From: an uncultured Sphingomonas sp.
Lineage (GTDB): Bacteria > Pseudomonadota > Alphaproteobacteria > Sphingomonadales > Sphingomonadaceae
Direction: 5' to 3'
DNA length: 64,000 nucleotides
NCBI GenBank assembly: GCA_913776045.1
Contig: CAJYOI010000039.1
Location: forward strand, 17,664-81,663
The first letter of the stretch is position 1. Every line of letters starts with the position of its first letter. Position numbers and translations under genes: made by a program. The notes under the pieces were generated by a model that saw nothing but the letters and a program-made list of their open reading frames with translations, ran no database searches and had not been told where the DNA came from. Below are positions 25,968 to 35,554 of the stretch, one piece after another.

Positions 25968-27335
25968 ATGCCCCTTCCTACCGTCGCCATCATCGGGCGC
26001 CCCAATGTCGGCAAGTCGACGCTGTTCAATCGCCTGGTCGGCAAGCGGCTGGCGCTGGTGGATGACCAGCCGGGCGTGACCCGCGACCGGCGCGAGGGCG
26101 ATGCGACCCTGCTCGGCATGGATTTCCGCATCGTCGACACGGCGGGCTTCGAGGACAAGGAAGTCGCGACCCTTCCAGGCCGGATGCGCGTGCAGACCGA
26201 AGCCGCGGTCGAGGACGCCGACGTCGCCCTCTTCATGGTCGACGCCCGCGCCGGCGTCGTGCCACTCGATGAAGAGATCGCTCGCTGGCTGCGCGGCACC
26301 GACACGCCGATCGTGCTGGTGGCCAACAAGGCCGAGGGGCGGGCGGGCGAATCGGGCGTGATCGAGGCGATGGCGTTGGGCTTCGGCGAACCGGTCCAGC
26401 TGTCGGCCGAACACGGCGAGGGCATTGTCGAACTGTTCGAGGCGCTGCGTCCGCTGATCGAACGCGACGAAGATGAGGTCGAGGAAGAAGACCCCGACGC
26501 CCCCGACGCGCCGCTGAAGCTCGCCATCGTCGGGCGTCCGAACGCGGGGAAATCGACGCTGATCAACCGCATCCTCGGGCAGGACCGGCTGATCACCGGG
26601 CCGGAGGCCGGCATCACCCGCGATTCGATCGCGATCGACTGGACCTGGAACGGTCCCGATGGCCCGCGCCCGGTGCGGCTGATCGACACCGCCGGCATGC
26701 GCAAGAAGGCCCGGGTGCAGGAAAAGCTCGAAAAGCTGTCGGTGATGGACGCCCTCCGGGCGGTCGACTTCGCCGAGGTCGTCGTGCTGATGATCGACGC
26801 GACCCGCGGGTTGGAGGTCCAGGACCTGAAGATCGCCGACCGCGCGCTGCAAGAGGGGCGCGCGCTGGTCGTCGCGCTGAACAAATGGGATGTCGCGGAA
26901 AACGCCTCCAGCCTGTTCAACGGCATCAAGGCGGCGCTCGACGAAGGCCTGTCGCAGGCCAAGGGCGTGCCGGTGCTGACCGTGTCCGGCGCGACTGGCA
27001 AAGGGATCGACGTGCTGCTGAAGGTCGCGTTCGAAACCCGCGAGGCGTGGTCGCGCCGTGTGTCGACCGGCCAACTCAACCGCTGGTTCGAACGCGCCAT
27101 CGAAGCCAACCCGCCGCCCGCGCCCGGCGGCAAGCGGATCAAGCCGCGGTACATGACGCAGGTGAACACCCGCCCGCCCGCGTTCGTGCTGTTCGGCACC
27201 CGCGTCGACCTTCTGCCCGAAAGCTACCGTCGCTATCTGGTCAATGGCCTGCGCAAGGAGTTCGATTTCGGCGCGGTGCCGGTGCGCCTGAGCCTGCGCG
27301 CGCCGAAGAACCCGTTCGACCATAGCAAGGACTGA
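25968..27335 (+). CDS. der: ribosome-associated GTPase Der (EngA)
   Basis: The 455-residue protein has two tandem GTPase domains, each with a P-loop: GRPNVGKST at about residues 8-16 and GRPNAGKST at about 188-196, separated by an acidic linker (DEDEVEEEDPDAPDA). A C-terminal KH-like domain follows (NTRPPAFVLFGTR, FDFGAVPVRLSLRAPKNPF). Der is needed for large-subunit maturation. MPLPTVAIIGRPN at 25968 was chosen over an ATG four codons upstream. Confidence 0.97.
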   Translation: MPLPTVAIIGRPNVGKSTLFNRLVGKRLALVDDQPGVTRDRREGDATLLGMDFRIVDTAGFEDKEVATLPGRMRVQTEAAVEDADVALFMVDARAGVVPLDEEIARWLRGTDTPIVLVANKAEGRAGESGVIEAMALGFGEPVQLSAEHGEGIVELFEALRPLIERDEDEVEEEDPDAPDAPLKLAIVGRPNAGKSTLINRILGQDRLITGPEAGITRDSIAIDWTWNGPDGPRPVRLIDTAGMRKKARVQEKLEKLSVMDALRAVDFAEVVVLMIDATRGLEVQDLKIADRALQEGRALVVALNKWDVAENASSLFNGIKAALDEGLSQAKGVPVLTVSGATGKGIDVLLKVAFETREAWSRRVSTGQLNRWFERAIEANPPPAPGGKRIKPRYMTQVNTRPPAFVLFGTRVDLLPESYRRYLVNGLRKEFDFGAVPVRLSLRAPKNPFDHSKD

Positions 27336-27343
27336 TCGCGCCA

Positions 27344-27544
27344 GTGCGGATCGACGCCCGCGGCATGCGCTGCCCGTGGCCCGCGCTGCGGCTGGCCAAG
27401 GCGCTCAGGACGGCGGAGGGGCCGGTCGAGGTGCTGGCCGACGATCCCGTAGCGCCGCGGGAATTGGCGGCGGTCGCGGCGGCGAATCTATGGTCGTTGG
27501 AAACCATAGCCGACGGTCATTTTCGAGCTGTACGAACGCCGTAA
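27344..27544 (+). CDS. TusA-like sulfurtransferase/redox protein
   Basis: The 66-residue protein contains the TusA/SirA signature RGMRCPWPALRLAKAL with the active-site Cys10 in a CPxP motif, then VEVLADDPVAPREL. TusA relays persulfide sulfur to tRNA thiolation or other acceptors; family members are diverse, so the exact role is open. GTG start eight bases after der, suggesting one transcript. Confidence 0.85.
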   Translation: MRIDARGMRCPWPALRLAKALRTAEGPVEVLADDPVAPRELAAVAAANLWSLETIADGHFRAVRTP

Positions 27545-27620
27545 AATCAACGGCCTGTTTACCTGCGCCCCCTAAATCGGTGGAACTGACCGGTGCACTG
27601 GCGCACCGCGGAGTGGGCAT

Positions 27621-28040
27621 ATGGCGACCGCGATTCCTGACGAAACTGTGATCGACTGGGCTGCACTGTCGGCGGCGCGGGTTGAACTCGGTGCGAATTT
27701 CGTGCGCATTCTCGGCTATTTCCGCGAGGATGGTGAGAAGTCGGTCGCCGCGATCGAGGCCGCGATGCGGGCCGACAATGCCGCCGCGATGGTCATCCCG
27801 GCGCATACGTTGAAGGGCGAATCGGCACAGTTCGGAGCCGAGCTTCTCTCCGCGCGCGCCGAGGCGATCGAGGCGATCGCCCGGGATTGCGTCGAAACGC
27901 ACGACACGCCGCAGGAGGCGCTGGAGCATGTCGCGGGCTTGCGCGCATTGTTCGAAGAGACGCTGAGCTTGCTGGAGCGCGAAACCAGCCCGTTAGTCGA
28001 ACGTCGCCCGGTCGCCGGCTTCGGACGCCGCGCCCTGTAA
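27621..28040 (+). CDS. stand-alone histidine phosphotransfer (Hpt) domain protein
   Basis: The 139-residue helical protein matches Hpt domains: NFVRILGYFREDGEKSVAAI at residues 26-45 followed by PAHTLKGESAQFGAELLS, with phospho-acceptor His62. Such proteins shuttle phosphate between hybrid kinases and response regulators, for example to CtrA through ChpT-like or other relays. No kinase or regulator is adjacent. The upstream 76-base gap contains CGCCCCCTAAATCGG, similar to the block before rpsM. Confidence 0.88.
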   Translation: MATAIPDETVIDWAALSAARVELGANFVRILGYFREDGEKSVAAIEAAMRADNAAAMVIPAHTLKGESAQFGAELLSARAEAIEAIARDCVETHDTPQEALEHVAGLRALFEETLSLLERETSPLVERRPVAGFGRRAL

Positions 28041-28096
28041 AATCGCTTCCCTCCCACCCGACGCTTGCTATTGTCGGACAAAATGGGAGGGGTGTG

Positions 28097-28399
28097 ATGG
28101 AGTCTTACGAAGCGATCGTTCGCGATCCGCGCTACCAATCGCTACTGAAGCGGCGAGGGCGTTTCGCCACGGGGCTGACCACGATCATCCTGATCGCTTA
28201 TTTCGGGTTCGTCGGGCTGGTCGCGTTTGACAAGCCGCTGCTCGGCGCGTCGTTGTCGGGCGGAGCGACGTCGGTCGGCATTCCGGTCGGGCTCGGCCTC
28301 ATCATCCTGTCGATCGTGCTGACCGGGCTGTATGTCCGCCGCGCCAATGGTGAGTTCGACGCTGATCTGGCCGCGATCCGTGCGGAGCATGACGCATGA
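28097..28399 (+). CDS. DUF485 membrane protein
   Basis: The 100-residue protein begins [20 protein letters not shown] and has two membrane helices (about residues 25-43 and 60-83), typical of DUF485 (YjcH type). It overlaps the acetate permease start by four bases, the pairing known from acs-yjcH-actP. A GGGAGGGG ribosome binding site precedes it. It may assist the permease. Confidence 0.92.
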   Translation: MESYEAIVRDPRYQSLLKRRGRFATGLTTIILIAYFGFVGLVAFDKPLLGASLSGGATSVGIPVGLGLIILSIVLTGLYVRRANGEFDADLAAIRAEHDA

Positions 28400-30045
28400 G
28401 CCCGCGCTGGCTGATCGCCGCCGCACTGATCTGCGCCGGCACCGCGGCGTCCGCCCACGCCGTTGCCCCGGCGGTGCAGCAGGCGACCAACTGGACCGCG
28501 ATTGCCATGTTCGCGGCGTTCGTCGTCGCGACATTGGGCATCACGCGCTGGGCCGCCGGCAAGACCAAGACCGCAGCCGATTTCTACACGGCGGGCGGTG
28601 GCATCACCGGCTTCCAGAACGGCCTGGCGATCGCCGGCGACTATATGTCCGCGGCCTCCTTCCTGGGGATTTCCGCGCAGATCTACACCGATGGTTACGA
28701 CGGGCTGATCTATTCGATCGGCTTCCTGGTCGGCTGGCCGATCCTGCTGTTCCTGATGGCGGAGCGGCTGCGCAACCTCGGCCGCTTCACCTTCGCCGAC
28801 GTCGCCTCGTTCCGCTTCGCGCAGACGCCGGTCCGGACGTTCGCGGCGATTTCGACGCTGGCGGTCGTGCTATTCTACCTGATCGCCCAGATGGTCGGGG
28901 CGGGGCAACTGATCAAGCTGCTCTTCGGCCTGCCATACCCTTATGCGGTTGGCATCGTCGGCGTGCTGATGACCTGTTACGTCCTGTTCGGCGGCATGAC
29001 CGCGACGACATGGGTTCAGATCGTGAAGGCCGCGCTGCTGCTGGGCGCGGCGAGCTTCATCGCCATTGCCGTGCTTTGGCGCTTCAATTTCTCGCCCGAA
29101 GCCTTGTTCGCTCGCGCGGTCGAAGTGAAGGGCACGTCGGCGATCATGGGGCCGGGCGGGTTCATCAAGGATCCGATCAGCGCGATCTCGCTCGGCATGG
29201 CGCTGATGTTCGGCACCGCGGGGCTGCCGCACATCCTGATGCGCTTCTTCACCGTCCCCGATGCCAAGGCGGCGCGGACGTCGGTGCTGTGGGCGACGGG
29301 GTGGATCGGCTATTTCTACTGCCTGACCTTCATCATCGGGTTCGGCGCGATCGTGCTGGTCGCCACCGATCCGTCCTTCCTGGACGCCGACGGCGCGCTC
29401 AGGGGCGGGACGAACATGGCGGCGATCCATCTGGCGCAGGCGGTCGGTGGCAACCTGTTCCTGGGCTTCATCTCCGCGGTCGCCTTCGCGACGATCCTGG
29501 CGGTGGTCGCCGGGCTGACGCTGTCGGGCGCGTCGGCGGTGAGCCATGACCTCTACGCCAGCGTCTTCAAGCGTGGCGTGGCCGATACAGCGTCGGAACT
29601 GCGCGTCTCGCGGATCACCGTGCTGGTCCTCGCGGCCGTGGCCATTGCGCTCGGCATTGCGTTCGAGAAGCAGAACGTCGCCTTCATGGTCAGCCTGGCG
29701 TTCGCGCTCGCGGCGTCGGGCAATTTCCCGGTGCTGCTGCTGTCCCTGCTGTGGAGCGGCTGCACGACGCGCGGCGTCGTCGCGGGCGGGCTGTCGGGCG
29801 TCGTGCTGGCGTTCGTGCTGACCGTGCTGTCGCCAGCGGTGTGGGTGAAGGTGCTGGGCTATCCAGAGGCGATCTTCCCCTATGGCTCGCCGGCGATCTT
29901 CTCGATGCCGGTGGCGTTCTTCGTCATCTGGCTGGTATCGGCGACCGATCGCAGCGGCCGGGCGGCGGGGGATCGCGACGGTTTTGTCGCGCAGCAGGTG
30001 CGGCAGGAGACGGGGATCGGTGCGGCGGGAGCGTCGGCGCACTGA
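28396..30045 (+). CDS. actP: cation/acetate symporter
   Basis: The 549-residue SSS-family protein starts with a cleavable-looking or first membrane helix and has about 13 helices. Family motifs include [47 protein letters not shown] and [12 protein letters not shown]-type sequence. ActP takes up acetate and other short-chain acids with sodium. It is coupled to the DUF485 gene. acs is not in the window. Confidence 0.95.
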   Translation: MSPRWLIAAALICAGTAASAHAVAPAVQQATNWTAIAMFAAFVVATLGITRWAAGKTKTAADFYTAGGGITGFQNGLAIAGDYMSAASFLGISAQIYTDGYDGLIYSIGFLVGWPILLFLMAERLRNLGRFTFADVASFRFAQTPVRTFAAISTLAVVLFYLIAQMVGAGQLIKLLFGLPYPYAVGIVGVLMTCYVLFGGMTATTWVQIVKAALLLGAASFIAIAVLWRFNFSPEALFARAVEVKGTSAIMGPGGFIKDPISAISLGMALMFGTAGLPHILMRFFTVPDAKAARTSVLWATGWIGYFYCLTFIIGFGAIVLVATDPSFLDADGALRGGTNMAAIHLAQAVGGNLFLGFISAVAFATILAVVAGLTLSGASAVSHDLYASVFKRGVADTASELRVSRITVLVLAAVAIALGIAFEKQNVAFMVSLAFALAASGNFPVLLLSLLWSGCTTRGVVAGGLSGVVLAFVLTVLSPAVWVKVLGYPEAIFPYGSPAIFSMPVAFFVIWLVSATDRSGRAAGDRDGFVAQQVRQETGIGAAGASAH

Positions 30046-30081
30046 GCCTTCGACCGCTCCGGAGCGGGATGGCATCCCGCT

Positions 30082-30146
30082 CAAAAGTTGCGATACCGCG
30101 GTCTATTCGTCAGCCTTCGTCACTTTCGTCACTTTTGTCACTTTTG
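30082..30146 (-). repeat. dispersed repeat CAAAAGTGAC...GCAACTTTTG, copy 2 (inverted)
   Basis: Read on the minus strand this 65-bp unit matches 22775-22830 but holds an extra 9 bases, giving KVTKVTKVTKADE followed by a TAG where copy 1 has TTG. It lies in the 304-base gap between actP and the TonB-dependent receptor gene. The rest of the gap (30147-30349) shows no gene, promoter or strong terminator. Confidence 0.8.
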
Positions 30147-30349
30147 GGCAAGGGGTCGCGGTGTCGGGCGCGGGCGGGGCTTCACAGGTTCAAGGAGCGG
30201 CGGCCGTTTTTCAGGCGTCTTACTGATCGAAGCAAATGGATTCCAACATTGCAACCGGTGGGTGGACGGTCGCGATACGACGCGAGCGTCCTTCCAGCCG
30301 GATAGCGTCGCAACCTGGAAAAAGCTGAGGGTTGGGTGGCGCCCGGCCC

Positions 30350-33300
30350 TCAGAACGACATTCGCAGGCCTGCGGTGATGATGCGGCCGGTGCCGGCATA
30401 GGTCTGCGTCACCGGGTTCGCCGCGTACATCGTGCGGTACTGCGCATTGTTTGTCAGGTTGCGCCCTTCGAGCGACAGCTTGGCCCAACTGGTCACGTTC
30501 AGGCCCAGCGCGAAGTCGATGTTCAGCTGGTTCTCGTTATAGCCGAAGTCGGCCACCACCGGCGAGTTGCAGGCCGCGCCCGCATTCGTCGCCGTCCCGA
30601 CCGAGCAGGTGCCCGAGGCGAGCGGGAAGCGGTTGACGTAGCGGGTGCGATACGCCCCCGAGACGCGCGCCGAGAACACCTTGTTCTCGAAATACAGCGT
30701 CGCGTTGAACGCATCCGGTGAGGTATTGAGGAACGGTCCTTCGGCAAAGCTATTGACCGCGGTCGATGCCGAGGCGCCTTGAACGGTCGATAGCACCGTG
30801 CCGGTCAGATAGCTCAGTTTCGACGCGATGTGCGTGTAGTTGGCGGTCACGCCGAACTGATCGAAGGGGGCGGGCAGGAAGAAGAAGTTCGACTGGACGT
30901 TCACTTCGACGCCGCGGATCGTGCCGCCCGGTGCGTCGTTGAACTGACGCACGGCGTAGACGCCGCCGGCCAGCGTATAGTCCTTCAGCGTCTGGCTGGT
31001 GATCGAATTGACGATCGCCTGATAGACGGCCGGTTCGAAAACCGACGACAGCGGCACTTCGCCCGCGATCTGCTGTGGGAAGCTGTCGATTTTCTTGCTG
31101 AACAGCGTGACGCCGACGAGGCCGCCGCGGCCGAAATATTTCTCGAAGCTGAGGTCGAAGTTCGTTGCGCGGAACGGATTGAGGTACGGATTGCCGACCG
31201 TGACCGACGGGGCCGACCCGTTGGTCGCCAGACCGCTCGGGAAGGATGTCGTGCCCGGCGTCAGGCTGGCGAGCTGCGGCCGCGCGATGACCTTCGCCGC
31301 GGCGAAGCGGATCAGCAGGTCGCGAACCGGCTCGTAGGTCAGGTTGGTCGAGGGCAGCCAGTCGAAATATTCGTTGGTCGCGGTGACCGGCAGGCCCTGC
31401 ACGCCGTCGCTGCCGCCGACATTGCCGAGCCCCCGGACGCGGGTGCGCGCGACGCGCATGCCGACGTCACCGCGCAAGGGTGCGCCCAGCACGTCGAAGT
31501 TGAAGTCGACTTGGAAGAAGCCCGACAGGTCCTTTTCCGTCACCGCGCTGCGCTGGCGACCGTCGACGACGGCGCGGAAATCGCCCCATTTGTTGACGCA
31601 GTTGCAGTCGATGCCGAACGCGTTGATGAACTTGGTGAGGTCGGGCGCATAGAAGCTGGTCGGCGTGCCGGGGCTGACCTCCAGCCCCTTGCCGAAGCCG
31701 ACCGTCCGGCCGAGATCGGTGATCTGCAGCTTGGCCTCGGCCAGCGTCGGGTTGATCGCCTCGATCGACTGGTTGCGGCGGCCCTGGTCGCTGTCGAAAT
31801 CGAACTTCTTCCACGTCGCGCCGAAACGCAGCGTCAGCTGGTCGGGGATCGCATCCAGCGCGAAGTTGAGACGACCGACGCGATATTCGTTGCTGACGAT
31901 GTTGGTGAAGTACCGGATCGTCGACAGACCCTTGACCAGCGACCAGCTCGCCGGATTGGCGACGTCGAAACCGGGGTTGAACACCGGCATGATGCCATCG
32001 CCGCGTTCGTCAAAGGTATAGCCGTCCTGGTCGATCGCGTTGAATTCGGTCAGGAAGCCGGTCGCGTTGAACGTCGACTTCGAATAGCCGACGGTCAGGT
32101 CGGCGCGGAAACGGTCGGTGATCTCCTGCGTCGCGTTCAGCGTGCCTTGGTAGAATTCGGTCTTACCGAACTGTGCGTCGGCGAAGCTGCGCCAGTCGAC
32201 GTCGTCGAGCAGTAGGTAATCCGCCTGGCCCGCACCGTTGACGTTGGCGGCGCGGATCTTGGTATTCGGGCGACCGATCAGTTCATTGTAATAGGCGATC
32301 GACTGGGCGTTGGCGATGTAGCCGGGCGATACGGTCGCGTTGTAATAGTCGTACGGATTCAGATTGTTCGGGTTGTAGCTCGCCTGCGTACCCGGCAGCA
32401 GGGTCGCGCTGCCTTCGCTGCCGGCGCAGTTGACCACCGCAGAGGGCACGCAATTGGCATAAAGCCCCAGACGGTCGGCAAGGCCGTTGGCCGTGTTCGC
32501 CGCGCGCAGCGTGTTCTGGGTCACGCGGGCATTGGTGCCGTTGCGGTTCAGGCCGATCGTGGTGATGCCGTAATTGGTGCTGTCCTGCTTGTAGCGCGAA
32601 TAGACGCCATCGAGGATGATCTCGGTCCGGCTGGTCGGGCGCCATTGCGCGGTCGCGGTCGCGCCCAGGCGCTCGTACGCCAGCTCCTGCCGCCCGATCG
32701 AGGGCAGGGCGGGGATGATCGTGGTCGGGGTGATCAGGTTGTACGCTGTCGGATCCGAGCCGAAGGTCACGCCGGTGCCGGCGGTCGAGGGGCGCGCGAA
32801 GCCATAGGTCGCCGGTGTCACGCCGTTCAGCTGCGCCCCACGATAGGCATATTCGAACGCACCGATGTTGCGGCGATAGCTGTCGATCTGCTGTTCCTGC
32901 TTCTGGTAGGCGACCGAAGCGAGGATGCCGAAATTGCTGCCGATCTTCTGCGAGACGAGCGCGGTGAGGCGCGGATTGATCGACTTGCCGTTCTCGCGAT
33001 ACTCCGCCTCCGCGCCGAAGGCGTAGCGGCTCGCCTTGTAGGCGAGGGGGCGGCCGGTGGTGAGATCAATGATCGCGCCCAGCGACCCCTCGTCGTTCAC
33101 GGCGGCGGTCGACTTGGTGATCTTCACGCCGCCGAACAGCTCGGACGCAAAGGTGTTGAAGTCGAAACCGCGCGACCGGTTCGCGCCGCTGTCGGAATTG
33201 CTGCCGCCCGCGGCCGACTGTGCGTCGACGCCGTTCAGGCGGGTCTGTTGGAAATCGCCGCCCAGGCCGCGGACAGTGATCGTGCGACCCTCGCCATTGT

Positions 33301-33664
33301 CGCGGTCGATCGAGACGCCGGGCAGGCGCTGGATCGATTCGGCGAGGTTCGCGTCGGGGAAGTCGGCGATGTCTTCGGCAGTGATCGCGTCGATGATCTG
33401 GTTCGAATTGCGCTTCAGGTCGAGCGCGTTTTCGAGAGAAGCGCGGAAACCGGTGACAACGATTTCGGAATCATCGACGCCGTCTGCGGCGTTTTCCTCG
33501 GGAGATACGGCAGAGGGCTGCTGATTGGCGGGGTTCGTCGGCGCGTTGGGGGCGGGGGGCGGCGCGGTCTGGGCCCAGGCGGGTGTGGTGCCGACCAGTG
33601 CTGCAACGGCCAGTGCGGTTGCCGAGACGCCGTTCGCGCGGCGGATAAAGGTCGAAAACGTCAT
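30350..33664 (-). CDS. TonB-dependent outer membrane receptor
   Basis: The 1104-residue receptor has a signal peptide ending near AWA-31, a Pro/Asn-rich linker, a TonB-box-like EIVVTG at residues 67-72, a plug domain (GVSIDRDNGEGRTITVRGLG), and a long barrel ending in GRIITAGLRMSF with terminal Phe. The plug matches the Caulobacter/Xanthomonas/sphingomonad receptor family often used for carbohydrates or plant compounds. The start at 33664 gives the best signal peptide. A candidate operator lies upstream at 33732. No adjacent hydrolase identifies the ligand. Confidence 0.94.
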   Translation of the reverse strand: MTFSTFIRRANGVSATALAVAALVGTTPAWAQTAPPPAPNAPTNPANQQPSAVSPEENAADGVDDSEIVVTGFRASLENALDLKRNSNQIIDAITAEDIADFPDANLAESIQRLPGVSIDRDNGEGRTITVRGLGGDFQQTRLNGVDAQSAAGGSNSDSGANRSRGFDFNTFASELFGGVKITKSTAAVNDEGSLGAIIDLTTGRPLAYKASRYAFGAEAEYRENGKSINPRLTALVSQKIGSNFGILASVAYQKQEQQIDSYRRNIGAFEYAYRGAQLNGVTPATYGFARPSTAGTGVTFGSDPTAYNLITPTTIIPALPSIGRQELAYERLGATATAQWRPTSRTEIILDGVYSRYKQDSTNYGITTIGLNRNGTNARVTQNTLRAANTANGLADRLGLYANCVPSAVVNCAGSEGSATLLPGTQASYNPNNLNPYDYYNATVSPGYIANAQSIAYYNELIGRPNTKIRAANVNGAGQADYLLLDDVDWRSFADAQFGKTEFYQGTLNATQEITDRFRADLTVGYSKSTFNATGFLTEFNAIDQDGYTFDERGDGIMPVFNPGFDVANPASWSLVKGLSTIRYFTNIVSNEYRVGRLNFALDAIPDQLTLRFGATWKKFDFDSDQGRRNQSIEAINPTLAEAKLQITDLGRTVGFGKGLEVSPGTPTSFYAPDLTKFINAFGIDCNCVNKWGDFRAVVDGRQRSAVTEKDLSGFFQVDFNFDVLGAPLRGDVGMRVARTRVRGLGNVGGSDGVQGLPVTATNEYFDWLPSTNLTYEPVRDLLIRFAAAKVIARPQLASLTPGTTSFPSGLATNGSAPSVTVGNPYLNPFRATNFDLSFEKYFGRGGLVGVTLFSKKIDSFPQQIAGEVPLSSVFEPAVYQAIVNSITSQTLKDYTLAGGVYAVRQFNDAPGGTIRGVEVNVQSNFFFLPAPFDQFGVTANYTHIASKLSYLTGTVLSTVQGASASTAVNSFAEGPFLNTSPDAFNATLYFENKVFSARVSGAYRTRYVNRFPLASGTCSVGTATNAGAACNSPVVADFGYNENQLNIDFALGLNVTSWAKLSLEGRNLTNNAQYRTMYAANPVTQTYAGTGRIITAGLRMSF

Positions 33665-33731
33665 GAAAACCCCCCCCAGAATTTCGTTGGCGGCACCCAC
33701 GTCGATGCGTGGATGCTCTTGGTTACGGTGA

Positions 33732-33745
33732 TGACACCGGTATCA
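33732..33745. promoter_or_regulatory. candidate LacI-family operator upstream of the TonB receptor gene
   Basis: TGACACCGGTATCA is a 14-bp palindrome with one mismatched pair and a central ACCGGT, lying 68 bases upstream of the receptor ATG. Palindromes of this form precede sugar-responsive TonB receptor genes in related bacteria. The match was made by eye, and no LacI-type regulator gene is in the window. Confidence 0.4.
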
Positions 33746-33910
33746 AGTGAAGACATATGCATGTCCATGCGCTTGGGCAAGCGTAATTCTCACGCCCGCA
33801 TTCATACTCGGAATGATCTGGGTCGACCCGACACCCGTGCCGAAATCGGACGGCCGTTAACCGCGAAATCCGGGTGGCCGGAATCGTAAACGGCGCGTTA
33901 ACTGGTGGCT

Positions 33911-34078
33911 ATGAAACGCCGCTACCTGGTCCTGACCGACGAAGCCCGACGTCACCCGTTCCGCCAGTCGCTGCCCCCGCAGCGCGTGGTCGAGGTGAAG
34001 AGCGACGACACCGACCTGAAGCTCTTTGCCCTGAGCTTCACGGCTTTTTTCGTGTGTTTCTACACGTTTCTGGCGTGA
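33911..34078 (+). CDS. small C-terminally anchored membrane protein (55 aa)
   Basis: An ATG at 33911 opens a 55-codon gene. The product has a basic N terminus (MKRRYLVLTDEARRHPFRQ), the segment PPQRVVEVKSDD, and a C-terminal hydrophobic helix (FALSFTAFFVCFYTFLA). The layout suggests a cytosolic domain tethered to the inner membrane. It ends ten bases from the convergent MFS gene. No family is recognised and the ribosome binding site is weak. Confidence 0.6.
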   Translation: MKRRYLVLTDEARRHPFRQSLPPQRVVEVKSDDTDLKLFALSFTAFFVCFYTFLA

Positions 34079-34087
34079 GCCTGAGGC

Positions 34088-35377
34088 TCAGTCGCAGGCG
34101 CGGTGCAGCCTCTGCGCGAGCCACGCCGAGAACAGGCACATCGCCGCGACCAGCAACAGCATGTCTTGCGGTGTCACGCCAAAGCCGGTGATCACCAGCA
34201 CGGCGATCGCGCCGATCGTCATCGCGCCGGCGTTGACGACATTGTTCGCCGCCACGGTGCGCGCGGTCTGATCCTTCGTCACGGTCGTCGTCAGAAAGGC
34301 GTAGAGCGGCACGACGAACATGCCCCCGGCGATCGCGATCGCCAGCAGCGTGCCCATGATCAGCAGCGATTGCGAATGCGTCAGGAAGGTCGCTACGTCG
34401 TAGAGCTGTCCGGTAGGCGCGGGGTGGAACATCCGCGCCTCGATCGAGAAAGCGACGACGAACGCCGCCATCACCAACACCGAAACGGGCGAATAGCGCG
34501 CTGAAATCTGCCCCTTCAGCATCGCATTGATCGCGACCGACCCGATGGCGACCCCGACCGAGAATATGGCGATCGCCAGGCTCGCGACCTTTTCGTCCGC
34601 GGTCAGCACGTTCTTCACCAGCGGCGGGAAGATGATGATCAGCACGCTGCCGATCGTCCAGAAGAAGCTGATCGCCAGGATCGCCAGGAACAGGCGGCGG
34701 ATGTGCATCGTCGCGGAGATAAGGTTCCACGACGCGGTGATCGGATTGTAGTTGATCTTCAGCGGGGGGCCGACGCGCGGGGCCGGCGGCACCATGCGGC
34801 CTGTCACCCAGCCGATCAGCGACACGATGATGACCATGCCCGCCGCGGCCTCGACCGCGATCCAGCCGGCGAGCACCGTACCCATCAGGATCGACAGGTA
34901 CGTCGCCGCTTCGACCAGACCGGTACCGCCCAGAACCTCATGGTCCTTCAGATGCTGCGGCAAAATGGCGTATTTGATCGGCCCGAAGAAGGTCGAATGC
35001 GTGCCGAGCATCAGCACCGCGCCCAGCATCATCCCCAGACCGACCGAGGTGTAGCCGGCCTTCGCTGCCAGCAGTCCGGCGGCGCCGAACACCATGATGA
35101 AGATTTCAGCGGTCTTCACCAGCCGGATGATCCGCGACTTGTCGTAGGTGTCCGCCAACTGGCCGGACAGGGCCGAGAGCAGGAAGAAGGGAAGGATCGC
35201 CAGACCGGTCGCCAGCGCGTTGAAATGCGCCTCCATCTCGGCGTCGTTGAAGATCTGGTAGGTGGCGAACAGAACCATCGCGGTCTTGAACAGATTGTCG
35301 TTGAACGCGCCCAGAAACTGGGTGACGAACAGTGGCAGGAACCGCCGTTCCTTGAGAAGCCCGAGGGCGTTGAACAT
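34088..35377 (-). CDS. MFS transporter, LplT/Aas-type
   Basis: The 429-residue protein has about 12 helices. Its start, RFLPLFVTQFLGAFNDNLFK, and the segments STFFGPIKYAILPQHL and NNVVNAGAMTIGAI match the MFS part of lysophospholipid transporter/acyltransferase proteins (LplT, Aas). Here the acyltransferase and acyl-ACP synthetase parts are absent. It may flip lysophospholipids, but substrate is inferred from similarity. The ATG at 35377 begins MFNALGLL; the longer upstream frame lacks coding character. Confidence 0.88.
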   Translation of the reverse strand: MFNALGLLKERRFLPLFVTQFLGAFNDNLFKTAMVLFATYQIFNDAEMEAHFNALATGLAILPFFLLSALSGQLADTYDKSRIIRLVKTAEIFIMVFGAAGLLAAKAGYTSVGLGMMLGAVLMLGTHSTFFGPIKYAILPQHLKDHEVLGGTGLVEAATYLSILMGTVLAGWIAVEAAAGMVIIVSLIGWVTGRMVPPAPRVGPPLKINYNPITASWNLISATMHIRRLFLAILAISFFWTIGSVLIIIFPPLVKNVLTADEKVASLAIAIFSVGVAIGSVAINAMLKGQISARYSPVSVLVMAAFVVAFSIEARMFHPAPTGQLYDVATFLTHSQSLLIMGTLLAIAIAGGMFVVPLYAFLTTTVTKDQTARTVAANNVVNAGAMTIGAIAVLVITGFGVTPQDMLLLVAAMCLFSAWLAQRLHRACD

Positions 35378-35554
35378 GTTACGCGGTGCCTCGAGCGATT
35401 GTCCCCTGCGCGGCGCAATAGCGGAGAGTGGGGCAGGGCGGCAATGGCGGATGATGGGTGGCGAGCCCGGGCACCGGCTGATCTGCATCAGTTCCACGTC
35501 GTCATCCCCCCGGTTGCCCCCGCCGATTGCCGCGCGTAAGCCCGTCGCAGTCAA

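Noticed and set aside
24450-27323. A 957-codon minus-strand open frame across bamB and der
   Set aside because: It is antisense to two well-supported genes and is rich in Arg, Asp, His and Gly without domain motifs, as expected from a GC-rich reverse frame.
30830-32215. A 461-codon plus-strand frame inside the TonB receptor gene
   Set aside because: Antisense shadow of a complete 1104-residue receptor with consistent domains.
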